From positions 248,001 to 312,000 of the forward strand of contig NZ_JAMAST010000001.1 in NCBI RefSeq assembly GCF_023336505.1: a DNA stretch of 64,000 nucleotides. Direction: 5' to 3'. How positions within the stretch are numbered: position 1 is the first letter of the stretch; each line of letters starts with the position of its first letter. Of this stretch, positions 16,703 through 25,391 are shown piece after piece. The stretch is from Sporolactobacillus mangiferae. GTDB lineage: Bacteria > Bacillota > Bacilli > Bacillales > Sporolactobacillaceae. The notes under the pieces were generated by a model. The model did no database searches. It saw only the letters and a program-made list of their open reading frames with translations, and was not told where the DNA came from. Both the position numbers and the translations under genes were made by a program.

Positions 16703-16768
16703 ATTGGAAAACCTGGCTTTGCCAAGCCTCTGGCGAAGGCAAGGCCGCCGTCGCGCTTATACTATAAT
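16703..16768 (+). repeat. Dispersed repeat family 2, copy 1
   Basis: Contains CTGGCTTTGCCAAGCCTC and GGCCGCCGTCGCGCTTATAC. A close copy lies at 60871-60932 and a partial copy on the minus strand at 25141-25172. It contains an internal inverted segment (TGGC..GCCA) and lies between two minus-strand terminators. Confidence 0.75.
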
Positions 16769-16796
16769 CCGCTGAATTTTAAACTTTCTTATAGTA

Positions 16797-16832
16797 CAAA
16801 AAGACCGCAGTCGTTAAAGACCTGCGGGTTGC
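16797..16832 (-). terminator. Terminator of the small gene at 16.9 kb
   Basis: Minus-strand stem CCGCAG / CTGCGG with an 11-nt loop, followed by TCTTTTT. It begins a few bases after the TAA at 16838-16836. Confidence 0.8.
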
Positions 16833-16835
16833 GTC

Positions 16836-16945
16836 TTAATTCATTACTGCCAATATTAACTGGTCATGAATCACACGTTCACCGAGGTCATCGGCACATG
16901 ATATATAATTGGTGATTTGGTAATGTTTTTTCCAAATGTCATCAT
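16836..16945 (-). CDS. Small gene with own promoter and terminator; possible -1 frameshift
   Basis: ATG at 16945 lies 9 nt behind AAAGGAGGT and 28 nt past the predicted transcription start. Read straight, the frame is 24 codons and stops at 16871. The in-frame heptamer A AAA AAC (16932-16926), the classic -1 slippery site, lies at codons 5-7 after the second Met. A -1 shift opens a frame to a TAA at 16838-16836, ending in DDLGERVIHDQLILAVMN and stopping just before the terminator (36 aa in all). One extra A in the A-run would join the same frames. I do not recognise the protein. It could be programmed frameshifting, an A-run mutation, or a small RNA. Confidence 0.5.
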
Positions 16946-16979
16946 TTCCGATGACCTCCTTTCATTCATTTACTTTCTT

Positions 16980-17008
16980 ATTATAAATGGTAAATATTTC
17001 ATTGTAAA
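16980..17008 (-). promoter_or_regulatory. Strong sigma-A promoter for the small gene
   Basis: Minus strand TTTACA (17008-17003), 17-bp spacer, perfect TATAAT (16985-16980), about 35 bp before the small gene's start codon. Confidence 0.78.
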
Positions 17009-17030
17009 CCCTTTTTAGAAAGATGGGTAC

Positions 17031-17918
17031 TCATTGCATAATCCGATTCTCGCTCGTCATCCGCAAAGATGAGTGAACAAAACAGACACGATCTTCAAAC
17101 ACATGATGCAGTGTCTTCATTACCCCGGAGTCCGGCCGATTCGTATACACAATGACTTGTTTCGGAGCAAGCGCAATAAGTGAAAGTACAATGGAGGGCT
17201 CAGCCTCAATACCCCATTGCTTCAGGAGCGGATAGAATGACCGCACCGACTGCATGTTGCGGATCAGGCGATGGCGATCATCATACAGTCTGAATGGATG
17301 TTCATCATAAACTTCGATTTTTTCACAAAGTGGTTTATAAGCTCTGATGATGCGTCTCAGCTTGTCTACAAAAACCTGATACTCCTGTTCAAGTTTATAT
17401 TCATCAATTGCCACTTCAACAAATCGTCGCAGTGCCTCTTTATAAGCGGTCAGCCGAAAACGAATGATCGAAGCGAATGAAAATGAATGATGTTCATGTA
17501 ACATTCCTTCAAGTGATTCCATAATCGTCTCACGTCTGTCCTTCAGTACTTCAATCTGCGGCAAATCATTTTTTTCGCCGGCAAAAATTGCCGACACAAT
17601 GTTTAAAATGGCGACCTGTTCCTCAGGATCCGTAAAATAGTAGAATTTTTCAATAATTTCCATGATCCATTTTTTTTCATAAAGGTCGATAATATAACGA
17701 GTAATCAGCTGCGCAAACTCCTTAAAGTCTGCTGTTTTCTCAGGAAAAACGGCAAGTCGGTTATTGATTTGCAGGACACCGTTCAATTGTCTGAATGAAG
17801 AAGGCAGTCTTCGATAAAAGTCCGCCGCCTCCTGCTGTGTATCAAACTCAATTTCCAATGGTCCATCCTCCCCGTCCCAACTTATATAAGAACTATATGG
17901 GCGGAGGTTCACATTCAT
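17031..17918 (-). CDS. ytxC: YtxC family protein (sporulation-associated)
   Basis: YtxC-like protein, 295 aa, found next to dnaI in Bacillales as here; biochemical function unknown. No membrane segment or signal peptide; largely helical, with charged middle region (FRLTAYKEALRRFVEVAIDEYK at about 153-174). It is 77 bp behind dnaI on the same strand and is probably the end of nrdR-dnaB-dnaI-ytxC. thrS, the next gene in B. subtilis, is not here. Confidence 0.85.
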   Translation of the reverse strand: MNVNLRPYSSYISWDGEDGPLEIEFDTQQEAADFYRRLPSSFRQLNGVLQINNRLAVFPEKTADFKEFAQLITRYIIDLYEKKWIMEIIEKFYYFTDPEEQVAILNIVSAIFAGEKNDLPQIEVLKDRRETIMESLEGMLHEHHSFSFASIIRFRLTAYKEALRRFVEVAIDEYKLEQEYQVFVDKLRRIIRAYKPLCEKIEVYDEHPFRLYDDRHRLIRNMQSVRSFYPLLKQWGIEAEPSIVLSLIALAPKQVIVYTNRPDSGVMKTLHHVFEDRVCFVHSSLRMTSENRIMQ

Positions 17919-17995
17919 GCGTTCATTTCATTATTTTTTGCATGCAGATCGGCAAATCTGAATGTCGCATATCCAGTTGCCTGTAATCATCATGA

Positions 17996-18934
17996 TCAGC
18001 GGCGATTCTCGCCTTCCATCTTCACCAATTTTGTAAAATGCCTGATTCGTTCCATCAGCCTTTTCGCTTTCACGTGCTCAACACCGCTTTTCTGTGAATA
18101 AGAAAAGTGATCTTCTAATTCATCATAGTTAAAGTTTGACGTGTACAACGTAGGAAGATGATCCATCATCCGATATTGCAGAATGCTGCCCAGCACTTCG
18201 TCGCGCACCCACGGAGTAATCGTTTCAGCGCCGATATCATCGAGAATCAGCACAGGCGTCTTTTTCAGAACATCAAGCTTAGCGTCAACTGTATTATCCT
18301 GAATTGCTCCTTTGATTTCTCTGAAAAAGTCGGGAACGTAGACAATTAATGAAGCAATATGCTTTCGCCTGGCCAGTGCATTCATAATTGCGCCCATTAA
18401 AAACGTTTTGCCGATTCCGAATTGCCCGCAAAGATAAAGCCCCTTTGTCTGCAAAGGGTTCTCCAGATATGCTTTAACAAAATCGCCGGCCGCAACGATC
18501 GCATCTATTCGCCCACTTTCACGTTTGTCAATCGAACCAAACGTTGCGCTTAAAATATCCATAGGCACATAATAACTGCGAATCAGCTCACTTTGGCGGC
18601 GTCTTGCTTCCCGCTCCGCAAGCAAAGGACAGGGCGAAAAGGTCAGGGAAGGCGTTCCCTTATCATTCATCAGTTCCGGCCGATAACCTTTCATCATATT
18701 CGGGCATTGATCAAGACCCGGACAACGCGTACAGTGATCCCGCTCCTGAACGAACTGATAAATTCGTGACTGACTTCTCACCCATGCATCGGCGTCAATA
18801 TTCGGATTTTTTTCAGCAAAATCTCGGACGGCAGGATGCCTGTGAAGTGTATTCGTCAGCTCTTCCCATTGTGCCTGCATCTTATTTCCCGCCCGTAAAT
18901 CATTAAAGAACGAATGGATCGGTTTCATCTCCAT
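17996..18934 (-). CDS. dnaI: Primosomal protein DnaI (helicase loader)
   Basis: AAA+ ATPase that loads the replicative helicase DnaC at origins and stalled forks in low-GC Gram-positives, 312 aa. The N-terminal domain has a zinc-type cysteine cluster (HCTRCPGLDQCPNM at about 67-80). The ATPase core has Walker A GQFGIGKTF near 163 and Walker B PVLILDDIGAE near 225, with sensor residues in LYTSNFNYDEL. The start could be the ATG at 18934 or the one two codons later; GGGGGATGG precedes both. Partner dnaB lies 61 bp upstream. Confidence 0.96.
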   Translation of the reverse strand: MEMKPIHSFFNDLRAGNKMQAQWEELTNTLHRHPAVRDFAEKNPNIDADAWVRSQSRIYQFVQERDHCTRCPGLDQCPNMMKGYRPELMNDKGTPSLTFSPCPLLAEREARRRQSELIRSYYVPMDILSATFGSIDKRESGRIDAIVAAGDFVKAYLENPLQTKGLYLCGQFGIGKTFLMGAIMNALARRKHIASLIVYVPDFFREIKGAIQDNTVDAKLDVLKKTPVLILDDIGAETITPWVRDEVLGSILQYRMMDHLPTLYTSNFNYDELEDHFSYSQKSGVEHVKAKRLMERIRHFTKLVKMEGENRR

Positions 18935-18995
18935 CCCCCTTTCCCATACTAAGGAACCATCATTGAAAATTCGGTTTCGGCCAGCTTCTCTTCAC

Positions 18996-20402
18996 TCAGA
19001 TATTCTTCAGGTAATCCTCAAGCCATTTTACGCGCTGTTCCACTGCTTCATCGTCCTCACGGGATTTCGGCTCGGCCTGTTCCGGCTTATTCATCCATTC
19101 AGGTATAATTTCATGATGTTCGTTTTGGGCAGTCTTTCTTTTTTGCCTTGTTTTATTCTGTGAGGCTTGCGAACGATTTTGGATTTGCGCCCGTTTTTTC
19201 TGTTCCTCACGCGCATACACCATTGCCCCGCGAACTGTTCGAATATTTGCACGTGCCCATTGTGCCGCTACTTTCTCAACGAAAGATTTGTTCAGGTTAT
19301 GGTCGTTAATCTGTGAAATGTAATCGATGAGCACATTGATCACGCCGGGATTAAGCTGGGTATCAAACATTAAATTTTCGACCAGACGCAAATCAGGGGC
19401 AGCCGGCCTGCTTCCCCCGCCCAGTGCTTCAAGAAGCTGATAAGGAGAGTTCCGTTCATACCAGGCAATCAGTTTCTCTTCTTCGGTTTCCGGCTTTTTC
19501 TCGTCGAGTTCGCGATCTTTCGCCGGCTGCGTGCGTTCATATAATGCTGGGAGCTCGTCCGGTCCATGTTCAAGCAAATAGAAATCACGCACTTCTTTTC
19601 GCAAGGTCTCAATATCAATGGTCCCGGTATGAAGCGCAGCCGCCTGAACCGCCCGGCTCATATCAAACGGTTCGAGCTGATAGACAAACGAAAGCTTGTC
19701 AATGGCAAGACGAACTTCTTCAGTAAGTGCGTCTTCGTCAACAATGGCATCCGACAGGTAGACAAGCATTTTCTTAAAATCAAAGTGATTTCGGAAGCCA
19801 ACACCCGGTGCCTCCGAACGAAAAGACGTATCGCCGGAAGAAGCTTCCATAAGCCGCTCCTCAGCAGATTCCGCCGAGGGAAGTGACTGAAAAACATCGT
19901 CAAAACATACAGATATTTCGTCATATCCCTCTGTGTCCATCGATGATTCCGTAAACATTTGGATCAATCGTTTATATTCCCTCGGCCCAACCTGCCGATA
20001 CAAAAACAGATTTAAACAACCGTCATTAAAGAACTGGTTCGGCGTAAGCGGCGGTTCAAGGCGATAGACAAATTGGCCGGGAGCGGATTCCTTTTTTTTA
20101 AAGGTGTGCAGCAGGCCGATTGCCTCAAGTTTTTTCCTTGAGAGGAGAATGCGATCCAGTGGAAGATTCATTGCCCCCATCAAATGATGGTGCGTAAAAA
20201 ATGCTTCTGAATCACTAGCTTCCTGCCAAAACGTAAAATACATGCTTACTGCCTCAAGGCCAACCAGAGGCTGGTAGAGACACGTAATCACTCTTTGGTC
20301 AAAAGAGTGAAGCAGCCCATGTATCTGAACACGATAATGATCTCCGGGAAGGACTTCTTTCCATGACTGCAGCATTTTCTCCCCCCATTCTGCGTAGCTC
20401 AT
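18996..20402 (-). CDS. dnaB: Replication initiation and membrane attachment protein DnaB
   Basis: Firmicute DnaB (not the helicase), 468 aa, a DnaD-like protein that acts with DnaD and DnaI to load helicase at oriC. The N-terminal winged-helix region includes RVITCLYQPLVGLEAVSMYF (about 34-53). The C-terminal DnaB_2/DnaD-like domain holds LIAWYERNSPYQLLEALGG and LIDYISQINDHNLNKSFVEK (about 300-370). The last 80 residues are basic and low complexity (RSQASQNKTRQKRK). It is 41 bp behind nrdR. Confidence 0.95.
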   Translation of the reverse strand: MSYAEWGEKMLQSWKEVLPGDHYRVQIHGLLHSFDQRVITCLYQPLVGLEAVSMYFTFWQEASDSEAFFTHHHLMGAMNLPLDRILLSRKKLEAIGLLHTFKKKESAPGQFVYRLEPPLTPNQFFNDGCLNLFLYRQVGPREYKRLIQMFTESSMDTEGYDEISVCFDDVFQSLPSAESAEERLMEASSGDTSFRSEAPGVGFRNHFDFKKMLVYLSDAIVDEDALTEEVRLAIDKLSFVYQLEPFDMSRAVQAAALHTGTIDIETLRKEVRDFYLLEHGPDELPALYERTQPAKDRELDEKKPETEEEKLIAWYERNSPYQLLEALGGGSRPAAPDLRLVENLMFDTQLNPGVINVLIDYISQINDHNLNKSFVEKVAAQWARANIRTVRGAMVYAREEQKKRAQIQNRSQASQNKTRQKRKTAQNEHHEIIPEWMNKPEQAEPKSREDDEAVEQRVKWLEDYLKNI

Positions 20403-20443
20403 GCAAAATCAAGGACCATGCATGATCTGCATGCCTTGATCGT

Positions 20444-20923
20444 TTACTTTTTGCTGTTTTTCTCTTTTTCCAGCTGATCTTTAAGTTCCTGAATTTTCTT
20501 TGCGAAGACATTAAGATCCGTAAACTGCCTGTATACCGAAGCAAAACGAACATAGGCAACCTCATCGACTTTCGCCAATTCATTCATTACAAGTTCGCCG
20601 ATCTCGTGGCTTTTGACTTCTGAACGTCCTTCATCGCGAAGCTTCTTTTCCACATCATTTGCCAGCTGTTCCAACCGTTCGAGCGGCACCGGGCGTTTCT
20701 CGCATGCCCTGATCAGACCGCGCAGCATTTTTTCATGGCTGAACGCCTCGCGGTTATCCCCCTTTTTAACCACAACAAGCGGTGTCTGTTCCACTTTTTC
20801 AAACGTGGTAAAACGAAAATGGCATAACTCGCATTCTCTTCGTCTTCGTATTGCCCGTCCGTTGTCAACAGGACGGGAATCAAGCACTTTCGTTCCCATT
20901 TGTTTACAGCTTGGACAGCGCAT
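20444..20923 (-). CDS. nrdR: Transcriptional repressor NrdR
   Basis: Zinc-ribbon/ATP-cone regulator that represses ribonucleotide reductase genes according to ATP/dATP, 159 aa. Zinc ribbon CPSC...CELC (residues 3-6 and 31-34), RRRREC basic strand, then the ATP-cone ([20 protein letters not shown] at about 48-67). The ATG at 20923 lies 8 nt after GGAG and gives MRCPSC, the family N-terminus; a GTG three codons upstream is rejected. First gene of the nrdR-dnaB-dnaI-ytxC group. Confidence 0.96.
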   Translation of the reverse strand: MRCPSCKQMGTKVLDSRPVDNGRAIRRRRECELCHFRFTTFEKVEQTPLVVVKKGDNREAFSHEKMLRGLIRACEKRPVPLERLEQLANDVEKKLRDEGRSEVKSHEIGELVMNELAKVDEVAYVRFASVYRQFTDLNVFAKKIQELKDQLEKEKNSKK

Positions 20924-21009
20924 TTCTCTCACTCCATTTGCTGTTTTCGTTAAGCTTATTGTATCCTACTGGACTACAGAAGAAAAGCTGCATGAACGGT
21001 TGCCATGAC

Positions 21010-21609
21010 TCACGGCATAAGCAACCATTGCTGAAGAAGCCTGCGCAATTGAATCTCTGTTTTCTTCACCGTCCCGTTATTATCAATAACAGCATCCGCA
21101 CGTTTTACCTTGTCTGAAAGCGGCATTTGCGAAGCGATCCGCGCCCGTGCCTGTTGTTCGGTTAACTGATTGCGTTCCATTAATCGCTTAAGCTGATTTT
21201 CTTCTGATACAGCTACGACAATAATTCTGTCTGTCCACCTGTCCAGCCCGCTTTCAAACAGTAGAGGTATGTCTAAAAAAACCGTCTTAATCCCCTTTTG
21301 GACGAGCAGATCCAATTGCTGCAGCATACGCGCACGGATAAGCGGATGGAGCAGGGCGTTTAATTTTTTCAGCTTCTCGCTGTCCTGAAAAACAACGGAA
21401 GCAAGCAGACGGCGATTCAGTTCGCCAGTCGGCAAAATCATCAATCGTCCGAACTGTTCAGCAATCTGACTGAGTGCCGGCTGACCCGGAGCAACCACCT
21501 CACGCGAAATCTGATCAGCATCCAGAACCTTATAGCCGTGTGCCTTCAACCATTGCGACACGGTACTCTTTCCACTGGCAATGCCGCCAGTCAGCCCGAT
21601 TTTCATCAT
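21010..21609 (-). CDS. coaE: Dephospho-CoA kinase
   Basis: Last step of coenzyme A synthesis: phosphorylates the 3'-hydroxyl of dephospho-CoA. 199 aa, with P-loop GLTGGIASGKSTV at 5-17, DADQISREVV (about 31-40), and LDIPLLFESGL near 112. The start overlaps the mutM stop by 4 bp (ATGA), so mutM and coaE are coupled; ytaF, between them in B. subtilis, is missing. Confidence 0.97.
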   Translation of the reverse strand: MMKIGLTGGIASGKSTVSQWLKAHGYKVLDADQISREVVAPGQPALSQIAEQFGRLMILPTGELNRRLLASVVFQDSEKLKKLNALLHPLIRARMLQQLDLLVQKGIKTVFLDIPLLFESGLDRWTDRIIVVAVSEENQLKRLMERNQLTEQQARARIASQMPLSDKVKRADAVIDNNGTVKKTEIQLRRLLQQWLLMP

Positions 21610-22445
21610 GTTCTGTCAGTTTTACGCTGGCACACCGGACAAAAATGCGTGCCGCGTCCCCCCACTTTTATTTTTTCAATCAGCGTTCCGCAGCGCACAC
21701 ATGGTTCTTTTGAGCGGCCGTATACCTTGAGCTGCTGCTGGAAGAAGCCTTCCTGGCCCTGGCTGTTCACAAATGTTCGAATCGTGCTCCCGCCAAGTCT
21801 GACTGCCTCGCTCAGCGTGTCCACAATGGCTTGTCTCAGCCGCTCCAACTGTTTCAGTTCAAGAAAACATGCAGGTACCAACGGGTGGATGCCTGCCCGG
21901 AACAGCGATTCATCGACGTATATATTCCCGAGTCCTGCAACGACCGTTTGATCAAGCAGCACTTGTTTTACGCAGCGCTTTGTTTTATGAAAAGCAGCCT
22001 CCAGGTAACCGGCAGTAAGGTTTGGGGAAAGGGGCTCCGGTCCCAGTTTCGAAAGCGGTAAGTGTTTGTATTCTTCGCCCTCTCTGAACAGGTGCATCGT
22101 TCCGAATTTACGTACATCGCGATAGCGCAGTGCCGTTCTGTCTGTAAAGTGGAAAATCACATGAGTGTAGACATCAGTTGGCTCCTGTTCGGGATCAAGA
22201 TGGTATCGTCCTTCCATTCTTAAGTGAGAAACAAGAACAAGGTCGTCAAAATGAATCAGCAAGAATTTACCGCGCCGTTGCACATCGCGCAGCGTTTTGC
22301 CGATTAAGGCATACTTAAATTGGCTTATATCATTCGGGCGGCGGATAATGTTCGGCCAGCGTACCTCGACCTCCTTCACCGTTTTCCCTAAAGCAAGCAT
22401 TCTCAATGTTCGTTTCACTGTTTCCACTTCGGGCAATTCTGGCAA
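21606..22445 (-). CDS. mutM: Formamidopyrimidine-DNA glycosylase
   Basis: Base-excision repair enzyme removing 8-oxoguanine and Fapy lesions, with AP-lyase activity, 279 aa. The catalytic N-terminus MPELPEVETV has Pro2 and Glu3. The helix-two-turn-helix region reads AGLGNIYVDESLFRAGIHP (about 170-188), and the C-terminal zinc finger CVRC...CPVC (about 248-271). It is downstream of polA and overlaps coaE. Confidence 0.98.
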   Translation of the reverse strand: MPELPEVETVKRTLRMLALGKTVKEVEVRWPNIIRRPNDISQFKYALIGKTLRDVQRRGKFLLIHFDDLVLVSHLRMEGRYHLDPEQEPTDVYTHVIFHFTDRTALRYRDVRKFGTMHLFREGEEYKHLPLSKLGPEPLSPNLTAGYLEAAFHKTKRCVKQVLLDQTVVAGLGNIYVDESLFRAGIHPLVPACFLELKQLERLRQAIVDTLSEAVRLGGSTIRTFVNSQGQEGFFQQQLKVYGRSKEPCVRCGTLIEKIKVGGRGTHFCPVCQRKTDRT

Positions 22446-22496
22446 TGCGCTTCCCCCTAATGTCGTTCAATCATCGTTTGGCTACTTTGCTCTCTC

Positions 22497-25127
22497 TTAT
22501 TTTGCTTCATACCAGGTAGGCCCAAAAGATGTTTCTACCTTTAGTGGTACATTCAGTTTAACCGCATGCTCCATAACGTCCGTCACGAGCTGTTGCATGA
22601 TCTCCAGTTCCTGTTGCGGAACCTCAAATATTAATTCATCGTGTACCTGAAGGAGCATACGTGAAGACAATTCTTCTTCTTTAATACGCTGATCCATAAT
22701 CAGCATCGCTTTTTTAATGATATCTGCGGCGCTTCCCTGAATAGGCGTATTCATGGCCGTCCGTTCCGCAAAACTCCGGCTGTTAAAGTTTCGGCTCTTA
22801 ATATCCGGCAAATAGCGGCGGCGATGAAGCAAGGTGGTGACATACCCGTCGGATCTGGCCTTTTTGACGATTTCATCCATATATCGGCGAACGCCCGGAT
22901 AACTCTGCAAATATTTATCAATAAACAGAGCCGCTTCTTTTCGGGTAATACCCAGATTCTGTGACAGACCGTAATCACTGATTCCATAAATAATTCCAAA
23001 ATTAACCGCCTTGGCATGACGCCGCATGAGTGGCGTCACATCTTTTTCTTCAACACCGAAAACATCCATGGCGGTTTTTGTATGGATATCCATCCCGTCA
23101 ATAAAAGCATGCTTCAGGTTTTCATCATCTGCAATGTGAGCAAGCACCCGTAGTTCAATTTGCGAGTAGTCTGCAGAAAAAATCTGCCATCCCGCCTCGC
23201 TTGGCAGGAAGGCCTTGCGGATTTTTCTCCCCTCTTCAAGACGGATTGGGATGTTCTGAAGATTAGGGTCGTTTGAACTGAGTCTTCCGGTTTGTGTCAG
23301 CGCCTGATTATAGCAAGTATGAACACGTCCTGTCTTTGGGTGAATCACCTTGAGCAGACCCTCAACATAGGTCGACTTTAATTTCCCAAGCTGGCGAAAA
23401 TCAAGAATTCTGCCGACAATTTCATGCCTGCTGCGTAATTTTTCCAAAACATCGGCAGCCGTTGAATAGCCTGTCTTCGTCTTTTTGATTGGCGGCAGCA
23501 TCAGTTTTTCAAACAGAATTTCACCGAGCTGTTTGGGTGAATTGATGTTAAAAGGAACCCCTGCCATTGCATAGATCTCCTGCTCAATCACGTCCAACGT
23601 CTGATCCAGTTCCCTGCCCATCGCTCTCAGCGTTTCGCCGCTTGCCTTAATACCCAGATACTCCATTTTCGCGAGTACACGTGCAAGTGGCAATTCAAGA
23701 TCAAACAGCAGTTCTTTTTGCTGATTGGCTTCAAGTTCCTTAATCAGTTTTGGTTCCAATTGCAGCAAGGCAGCCGCTTTGCTGCCCAGATGCCGCGCTT
23801 GTCCGTCTCCATCGGGCACTTTTCTTTTGGCCCCTTTCCCATAGAACTGATCATCAGTTTCGATGGCGGGCAAGCCGCGTTTTGCTGCCAATTGCGCCAG
23901 GTCCTGGCCCGCTTCAGAAGGATCGATCAGATAGGTTGCCAGGCGAACATCAAAGACAATGCCTTTCAGTGAAATGCCGCGCCATTTCAAAGCAACTTCT
24001 GACTGTTTGCTGTCCAGCAACACTTTTTTCATCCTCGGATTTTCCAGCCATTTTCGAAAGCGCAAATCTTCCAGCGCATTTTGCGTTTGAATAAAAAAGG
24101 TTCCGGCGCTGTTTGAAACTGAAAAACCGTTGATCTCGGCGTAATGATAATTTTCATCCAGCATCTGAACAATGAGCGCACTTGGAGAAGTCAGCTGTTC
24201 TTCCCTGAATTCAGTTACTGTTTCAACGAAAATTTTTTCTGCCCGCAAGTCAGATTTATGTGTATCCGGGATCTCCAGCTTGTCAAGCAGGGACTGAAAA
24301 CCAAGTTCCCGGAAAAAATCGATTAGCTGGTCGGAAAATTCATGTGCATAGACACATGAATCCAGCGTGATGCCGACCGGAGCGTCACGATCAATGGTAG
24401 CTATTTTTTTGCTTAATAATGCCTGGGCTTTATTGGTTTGCAGCTTTTCCTTCAGTTTAGCTCCGGAAACCTCTTCAATACGATCATATACGCCTTCGAC
24501 AGTGCCGAACTGTTTTAACAATTTGATTGCTGTTTTTTCTCCGACACCGGGAACGCCAGGAATGTTATCCGATGCATCGCCCATCAGACCTTTTAAATCA
24601 ATGACTTCTGCTGGACTGATTCCGTAACGTTCACGAACCTGATCAATATCATAGTCAACGACATCAGTAATTCCCTTACGGATCAGTGAGACGCGGATTC
24701 CTTCGTCAACAAGCTGCAGATAGTCCTTGTCTCCAGTTACGATACGGACATCATACCCATCAGCATGCGCTTTGCGTGCCAATGTACCGACAATATCATC
24801 CGCTTCATAGTGATCAAGCTCATAATGTTTTACTGCCATCGCATCAAGAAGCCGGTGAACAAGCGGAAACTGCTGGGACAGCTCCGGCGGTGTCTTTTGA
24901 CGTCCACCCTTATATTCTTTGTATGTTTCATGCCGGAAGGTCATTTTCCCTGCATCAAACGCGACCAGCAGATGCGTTGGCTGCTCTTCTTCGATCACCT
25001 TCATGAGCATCATAGTAAATCCATATACCGCGTTCGTATACAGCCCCTGATTATTGCTGAGCAGAGGCAGAGCAAAAAACGCACGGTAGACTACATTATT
25101 TCCATCAACTAAAACAAGTTTTTTCAT
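22497..25127 (-). CDS. polA: DNA polymerase I
   Basis: DNA polymerase I for Okazaki maturation and repair, 876 aa, the Bacillus length. 5' nuclease domain (1-290; VDGNNVVYRAFF, TGDKDYLQLV, GLMGDASDNIPGVPGVGEKT). The 3'-5' exonuclease-like domain (about 300-470) lacks the D-x-E metal site, as in Bacillus enzymes that do not proofread. Polymerase domain: motif A SADYSQIELRVLAHI, O-helix RRHAKAVNFGIIYG, motif C LLQVHDELIFEVP. AGGAGGATTCT precedes the ATG. It is followed by mutM and coaE. Confidence 0.98.
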   Translation of the reverse strand: MKKLVLVDGNNVVYRAFFALPLLSNNQGLYTNAVYGFTMMLMKVIEEEQPTHLLVAFDAGKMTFRHETYKEYKGGRQKTPPELSQQFPLVHRLLDAMAVKHYELDHYEADDIVGTLARKAHADGYDVRIVTGDKDYLQLVDEGIRVSLIRKGITDVVDYDIDQVRERYGISPAEVIDLKGLMGDASDNIPGVPGVGEKTAIKLLKQFGTVEGVYDRIEEVSGAKLKEKLQTNKAQALLSKKIATIDRDAPVGITLDSCVYAHEFSDQLIDFFRELGFQSLLDKLEIPDTHKSDLRAEKIFVETVTEFREEQLTSPSALIVQMLDENYHYAEINGFSVSNSAGTFFIQTQNALEDLRFRKWLENPRMKKVLLDSKQSEVALKWRGISLKGIVFDVRLATYLIDPSEAGQDLAQLAAKRGLPAIETDDQFYGKGAKRKVPDGDGQARHLGSKAAALLQLEPKLIKELEANQQKELLFDLELPLARVLAKMEYLGIKASGETLRAMGRELDQTLDVIEQEIYAMAGVPFNINSPKQLGEILFEKLMLPPIKKTKTGYSTAADVLEKLRSRHEIVGRILDFRQLGKLKSTYVEGLLKVIHPKTGRVHTCYNQALTQTGRLSSNDPNLQNIPIRLEEGRKIRKAFLPSEAGWQIFSADYSQIELRVLAHIADDENLKHAFIDGMDIHTKTAMDVFGVEEKDVTPLMRRHAKAVNFGIIYGISDYGLSQNLGITRKEAALFIDKYLQSYPGVRRYMDEIVKKARSDGYVTTLLHRRRYLPDIKSRNFNSRSFAERTAMNTPIQGSAADIIKKAMLIMDQRIKEEELSSRMLLQVHDELIFEVPQQELEIMQQLVTDVMEHAVKLNVPLKVETSFGPTWYEAK

Positions 25128-25391
25128 AGAATCCTCCTGAAACTAGAGGTTTGGCAAGGCCATGTTTTTCTAATCATTGATTTGAACGCGTCATAAAGAA
25201 AACCTGCGTTGCTTTCAGGCACTGTTAAACTTTGCTGATGTTACGGATCATTTTTCAACCGTTTACTGAGTTCAAGGTACAAACAAAGGTCCCTCATATT
25301 CCAGCAAGCAGATGCAGGACTGATCCGTATTAAACAACAAAACAATTCTTTAACATAGCCTATTTTAAAGCAACACAGGTGATTTATCCAA
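25128..25391. other. Intergenic region phoR-polA
   Basis: No gene. It contains a partial copy of repeat family 2 (25141-25172, minus strand) just upstream of polA, and a 9-bp inverted pair TACGGATCA (25242-25250) / TGATCCGTA (25321-25329) with 70 bp between. No clear terminator follows phoR. Confidence 0.5.
25141..25172 (-). repeat. Dispersed repeat family 2, partial copy
   Basis: The minus strand reads TTAGAAAAACATGGCCTTGC then CAAACCTCTAG, matching the first half of the copy at 60871 and part of 16703. The second half (GCCGCCGTCGC) is missing. Confidence 0.55.

Noticed and set aside
16490-16915. 141-codon + strand frame
   Set aside because: It runs through a repeat, two terminators and the small gene in antisense; composition is not protein-like.
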